From Apteryx mantelli (taxonomy: Eukaryota > Chordata > Aves > Apterygiformes > Apterygidae): a DNA stretch of 64,000 nucleotides. Of the stretch, positions 60,165 to 64,000 are shown piece after piece; the first letter of the stretch is position 1; every line of letters begins with the position of its first letter. The stretch is from NCBI RefSeq assembly GCF_036417845.1, contig NC_089979.1, positions 1,479,424 through 1,543,423 of the forward strand. The letters are read 5' to 3'. The position numbers were made by a program, and so were the translations under genes. The notes under the pieces were generated by a model. The model was given only the letters and a program-made list of their open reading frames with translations. It did no database searches and was not told where the DNA came from.

Positions 60165-60378
60165 CAGCCTGGCTGGCTGCCCACGGGGCAGGAGGGGCGG
60201 TGGGGACCAGAGCTGGCCCTCTCTCTGCCGGGGGTTGTCCTCGTGCCGGGGTGCCCCCAGAAAACACTTCTGGGAGGGCGGGAGGCTGGAGGCACCCAGG
60301 CTCCTCCAGGAGATCCTGGCTGGAGGTGTCCACGCGTGCGTCCGCGCTGTACGCTCCCCCTCTGCAGGGACAGCACCT

Positions 60379-60384
60379 AATAAA
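60379..60384 (+). terminator. PYCR3: PYCR3 poly(A) signal
   Basis: AATAAA 215 bp after the stop codon, the first canonical signal downstream. Confidence 0.8.
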
Positions 60385-60409
60385 CACCATGGGCAGCATG
60401 ACCGCGGAC

Positions 60410-61090
60410 TGCAGGCCTGGCTCTTTCGGGAGCACCTCCACGGGGAGGTGACGGCAGCGGCGTTTGGGCCCCCGCGCAACCCTGGGCCAGCGGGGACGGA
60501 GCCGAAGCTGCGTTGGCGCCATCCGCTCGCTGGTGCTGCGCTGAGGCTCAGCCGCTTCCCCGGGAGCCTTTACGGGGCGCCCCGAGGAGGCCAACGTCCC
60601 TCACCGGGCTCGGCCCGCTCGAGGGGACCGTGAGAAGGGGACCTGACGCAGCTTTGGAAGGTGGCACGAAGCCGGACCGAGCACCGGCCCTTCCCGCTTC
60701 TCCTATCTGCTCGCGCGTCCTCCGCTCCGCACCTTCCTTGAAGACGTGGTGACACATCTCCTCGCCCCCTCGGCTCTTCAGTAACCGCGTCCTACTCCCT
60801 TCAGCGTCGCCCAGAGGTGCCAGGGGCAGAGGGGAGCTGTGGGCACCCTTTCCCCCGCCACCACCCTGCTTGACGTTCAGCCCTGGGTGCAGAGGGAGGC
60901 AAGCGCAGAGAAGGACTTTAGTGGGCAGCAGCGCTCGGTTCTCGGGCTATAAATAAGCATCGTTGCTCGGCTTTTCAAGTAACGTTATTAGACGAACCCC
61001 GTTAAGTCAGATGTTCTTCCTGGCATTTCTCTCTCTCTCTCCCCCTCCCCTGCTTTGCTTTCTCATCGGCTTTACGACTCCAGCATTGGA
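60410..61090. other. Intergenic, nothing recognised
   Basis: GC-rich sequence without a recognised gene. A TATAAATAA sequence at about 60,948 has no clear transcript. Confidence 0.4.
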
Positions 61091-61095
61091 ACTAG

Positions 61096-61401
61096 ATGGT
61101 GAAACCCCATCCGTCTTCTCAAGGAAGGCCGACGGAGGTGGAGACCTGCAGGCCGTCAGGAAAAAAGCCGCTGCAGCAGGGCCCTGCAGGCAGGTCGCTC
61201 TCCCGCAAGGCTGCGACGCGACGGGCTGCCGAGGAGAGCGGCGCTGCGGACGTGGCCGGAGGGGACGCTTCGCTGGCCGCGGCGGCGTCAGCTGGGAGCT
61301 CGGGCTCGCTCTCGTCCCCAGGGCGCCGCGCGTCCAGGGAGCTGAAACTCAAACGTGACCATTCGGAGAGGAGCTGGAGCGGTTTCGCAAGCCCTCGTTA
61401 A
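61096..61401 (+). other. Open frame of unknown status, 101 codons
   Basis: An ATG-started frame rich in Ser, Ala, Arg and Lys (SRKAATRRAAEESGAADVAG, RASRELKLKRDHSERSW). I recognise no domain. GC-rich composition alone could keep it open. It could be part of an exon of an unidentified gene; there is no clear donor or acceptor that would settle this. Confidence 0.2.
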
Positions 61402-64000
61402 GCTCCGCTTCCTCCTGGCACCCGCACAGATGCAATTAGTGAAGCTTTGGAAAACGCTTTGAAGATGAAATGCTCTTTCCAGGCAACGTAACGCTGCGGA
61501 AACAGCCAGGCACTGAGCCTCCGGGTCGTGCGGCTTGGATCCCTTTCCCGGGATGGGAGGGAGTCCATCCGATGGCCGGAGACGCCCCAGCGATGCAGCA
61601 TTGCCGGGTAGCGCCGAGACGCCCAAAGCCCAGCGTGCTCCTCATCCGTGGGCAGCAACAGCTCGGCTTCTCAAGGCACCGAATTAATTAGTGTAGCTCC
61701 ATTAAAGCTGGAGATGGCACTCGGACCTGCCAGTCTCTTCCCTCCTCTCATCCCAGTTGGACCGGGAAAGCGGGAAAGGAGGGCAAGGTCCCCCGCGCTG
61801 TGGCGGGACACGGTCTCTGCACGCTGCGCATCTCCGCGCCTTCCTGCCCTCCTAAAAGGCTTTCCAGCCTCAAATTTTCAGGCTGCCTCTCATCCTTAGG
61901 GGAAGCGGCAAATCCGAGCCAAAGCCCAGGGGTTTTATGCACGTTATCCCGGACACGCGCTAGCCCCCATCCAGATTTTGATCAAGTAAAAGCAACACGA
62001 GCAACACGCTGGAAAACCAGGAGACCCGACCTAACAGCAGGGCTTTGCAGAAGCCGTTGTTTTCCCTTAGCTGTTCAATTCGGGGACTGCAGGGCCCAGA
62101 GCGCAAATGAAGCCAGATGCTCCTGCAGCAATTTTAAATCGCACAAACCCTATTGAAGCCGAGGCATTTTCCTAAAGCCGTGCACCCTCCTTCGCTCGTT
62201 CTTTCCCGGGTCATCACCCAACCCAGGCAGAAGCCTTTAACGTTTTGCTAAGTGCTAGTTTTAACAAAAACTGCTTAAATTCTATTAATAAAAACACGCA
62301 CGCGCCTTACCGCAGTTAAATTATTGCTACCACCTTCCTGGTTTTGCCACGTTTCCCACTGCTTTTCCACAAGTGCAGTCAAATGCAGCCTGTCCTCATC
62401 CACAGGTTCTCATCTCCGAGCGGTTCCCACGCGCTGCCGTCGGCCACGCGGGCCGGATCCAGCCCCGCTTCCAGATTCCAGAGAGCCAGACACGCAGCAA
62501 ACCCAGAAATGCAACTTTTCACTCACCAGCAGAGCTGGTTTCCTCCCAGTTTGGCAAGCGGCGGGACGGGCATCGCCCCAGCAAGGCCATCTTTGCCCTT
62601 GCTTTTTGCAGGCTCGTCTTCCCTTGGCCCTTGACGTTTCAACGGTGGTCGACCAAGCAACCCGAGCACTTTCTGCTAGGCCCAGACTGTCCTAAATCCT
62701 AACCCTGACCTTAAAGAAAGATGCTTCGTATCTCAAAATAAGGCCAAAAGGCGCCATTCGCGCACCTAGCCCGATCTGCTGTACCAGAAGCAAAGACCTT
62801 CAGCCCGTTTTCCCTTCTGCTGAGCTTGGCAGTCTTCATCTAACACCTAACAACTCATTCGACTAATTCGCAAACGCCAACGCTCAAAGCGAGCCACACC
62901 GAGCTCCAGAATGTACTTCCGTTCAAAAAAAAAAAAAGAGTTACAAAACTAAGTAGAAATGGGGTTTTTAAATAATTAAATTCGGTCGGCGGAAGCGCGT
63001 CTGAATTCACGCGCGACAGCGTTAAGCTCACGACGCGTTACACCGAGAAAGGCGAAGCCGTCTGAGGGAGAAACAGGCAACGCGTCAGACCACGCGGCGC
63101 GCTGGCGCTGAACGCCGGCAGCAACCGAGCAGCAGGAATTACAGGACGGCTGGTCTAGGGGGTGGGAAAAAAAAAAAGAAGAAAAACCACCGAAAGCGTA
63201 TTCCACCAGTAGTCCGAAGCGTCTGTTGACATCGCTTGCTGTGGGATTTCAAGGCTGGAAAAGGCAGTGTTGTTGCAGCTCCAAACCTGACATTTTGCAC
63301 ATTTTTTTCTTTTTTTTCCTGCTGCTCCTTAAAAATTCCCTGGCAGTCTCGTTTATGAGCTGCTGCCGATAAAGTAAAATCCCGCTTTTAAAAGACGCTC
63401 TTTTAAGATGTTTACCCAAATGGAGGAGAAAATGGGGTTTATAAAGCACCCACGTCCGTTTAATTTACTCTTGGTCTCAGCCTACAGGGATTTCCCTTGT
63501 TAACTGGGCTCCGAAGCAAAGATCGAGCTACGGTTCGGCTTTTTTCGGGAGCAGCCGCAGCGTTTCCGGCGCCTGCCTGGCCTCGCTAACGCAAACGGGT
63601 TTAGGAGAGTCAGGGAACACGACGGAGCAAACCCAAGGGCCGCCCGAGAGGACCCGGCCACGCTGCTCACAAAACACAACCCCTGAAGTGGGAATAAAAA
63701 TCCGTTTAATCTTCGTAAACTCTGAAGTTATGAGACAAAGACCCGACAGGTAAAAACAGCCGCCTGCCTGCTGACACGGGGTGCTTCAGCACTAACGATT
63801 TCTTTTTTATTATTATTATTTTTCCCCCCTCCTTTGAATAATTTGGCTAAATAGACTACAGTTCACTGAAATCCGGCGAAGAGCAAGAGCTGCTAATTCA
63901 CATTCGACGCCTCGAGTCAGCTCGGCGAGCCCTTCCCGCTCCTGGCCCGCTCGAGACGCACCTCCCACCGGGATGCGCACCTGCAGGGCGCCTCCGCCTC
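61402..64000. other. Non-coding, possibly 3'UTR of a minus-strand neighbour
   Basis: About 2.6 kb of mixed composition with several A-runs and no gene recognised. In mammals the single-exon gene TIGD5 lies on this side of PYCR3 in convergent orientation, so this stretch could be the long 3'UTR of such a neighbour; TTTATT near 63,808 is a minus-strand AATAAA. This rests on synteny memory only and no TIGD5 coding sequence is visible. Confidence 0.25.

Overview
The window is bird genomic DNA. The evidence is seven near-identical feather (corneous) beta-protein genes, abundant CR1 LINEs with avian-type 3' ends, an LTR fossil, and intron-containing vertebrate genes for GDP-L-fucose synthase (GFUS, formerly TSTA3) and pyrroline-5-carboxylate reductase 3 (PYCR3, formerly PYCRL). 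The species cannot be named from the sequence alone.

Positions 1 to about 39,570 are a head-to-tail array of seven feather keratin genes, all on the + strand, with a period of 6,004-6,127 bp. Each gene has a TATA-like box, a short non-coding exon 1, a 517-535 bp intron in the 5'UTR, a single coding exon for 98 residues, and a poly(A) signal about 430 bp after the stop. Between consecutive genes lies the same composite insert: a 5'-truncated minus-strand CR1 of about 2.4 kb, itself interrupted by a solo LTR with a GGCCC target duplication. CR1 and LTR therefore entered one ancestral unit and were amplified with the gene. Fixed differences split the array into left units (genes 1-3) and right units (genes 5-7), with gene 4 a mosaic. 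The last gene has no CR1 behind it and runs into a decayed flank that keeps a fragment of feather keratin 5' flank.

From 39,570 to about 50,500 the sequence is mostly intergenic. It holds old CR1 fragments in both orientations, a GC-rich segment with two CCAAT boxes, an A-rich stretch, a ~52 bp minisatellite, a TTTTC microsatellite, and about 5 kb in which I recognise nothing.

From 50,590 to 60,400 are two housekeeping genes in tandem on the + strand. GFUS has ten coding exons, 323 codons, and one intron with U12-type signals. PYCR3 has six coding exons and 271 codons. Each begins at a CpG-rich promoter, and each has a minisatellite in or near its first intron. GFUS makes GDP-L-fucose in the cytosol and PYCR3 makes proline from P5C; they are neighbours in other amniotes but not one pathway. 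Positions 60,400-64,000 contain no gene I can recognise.
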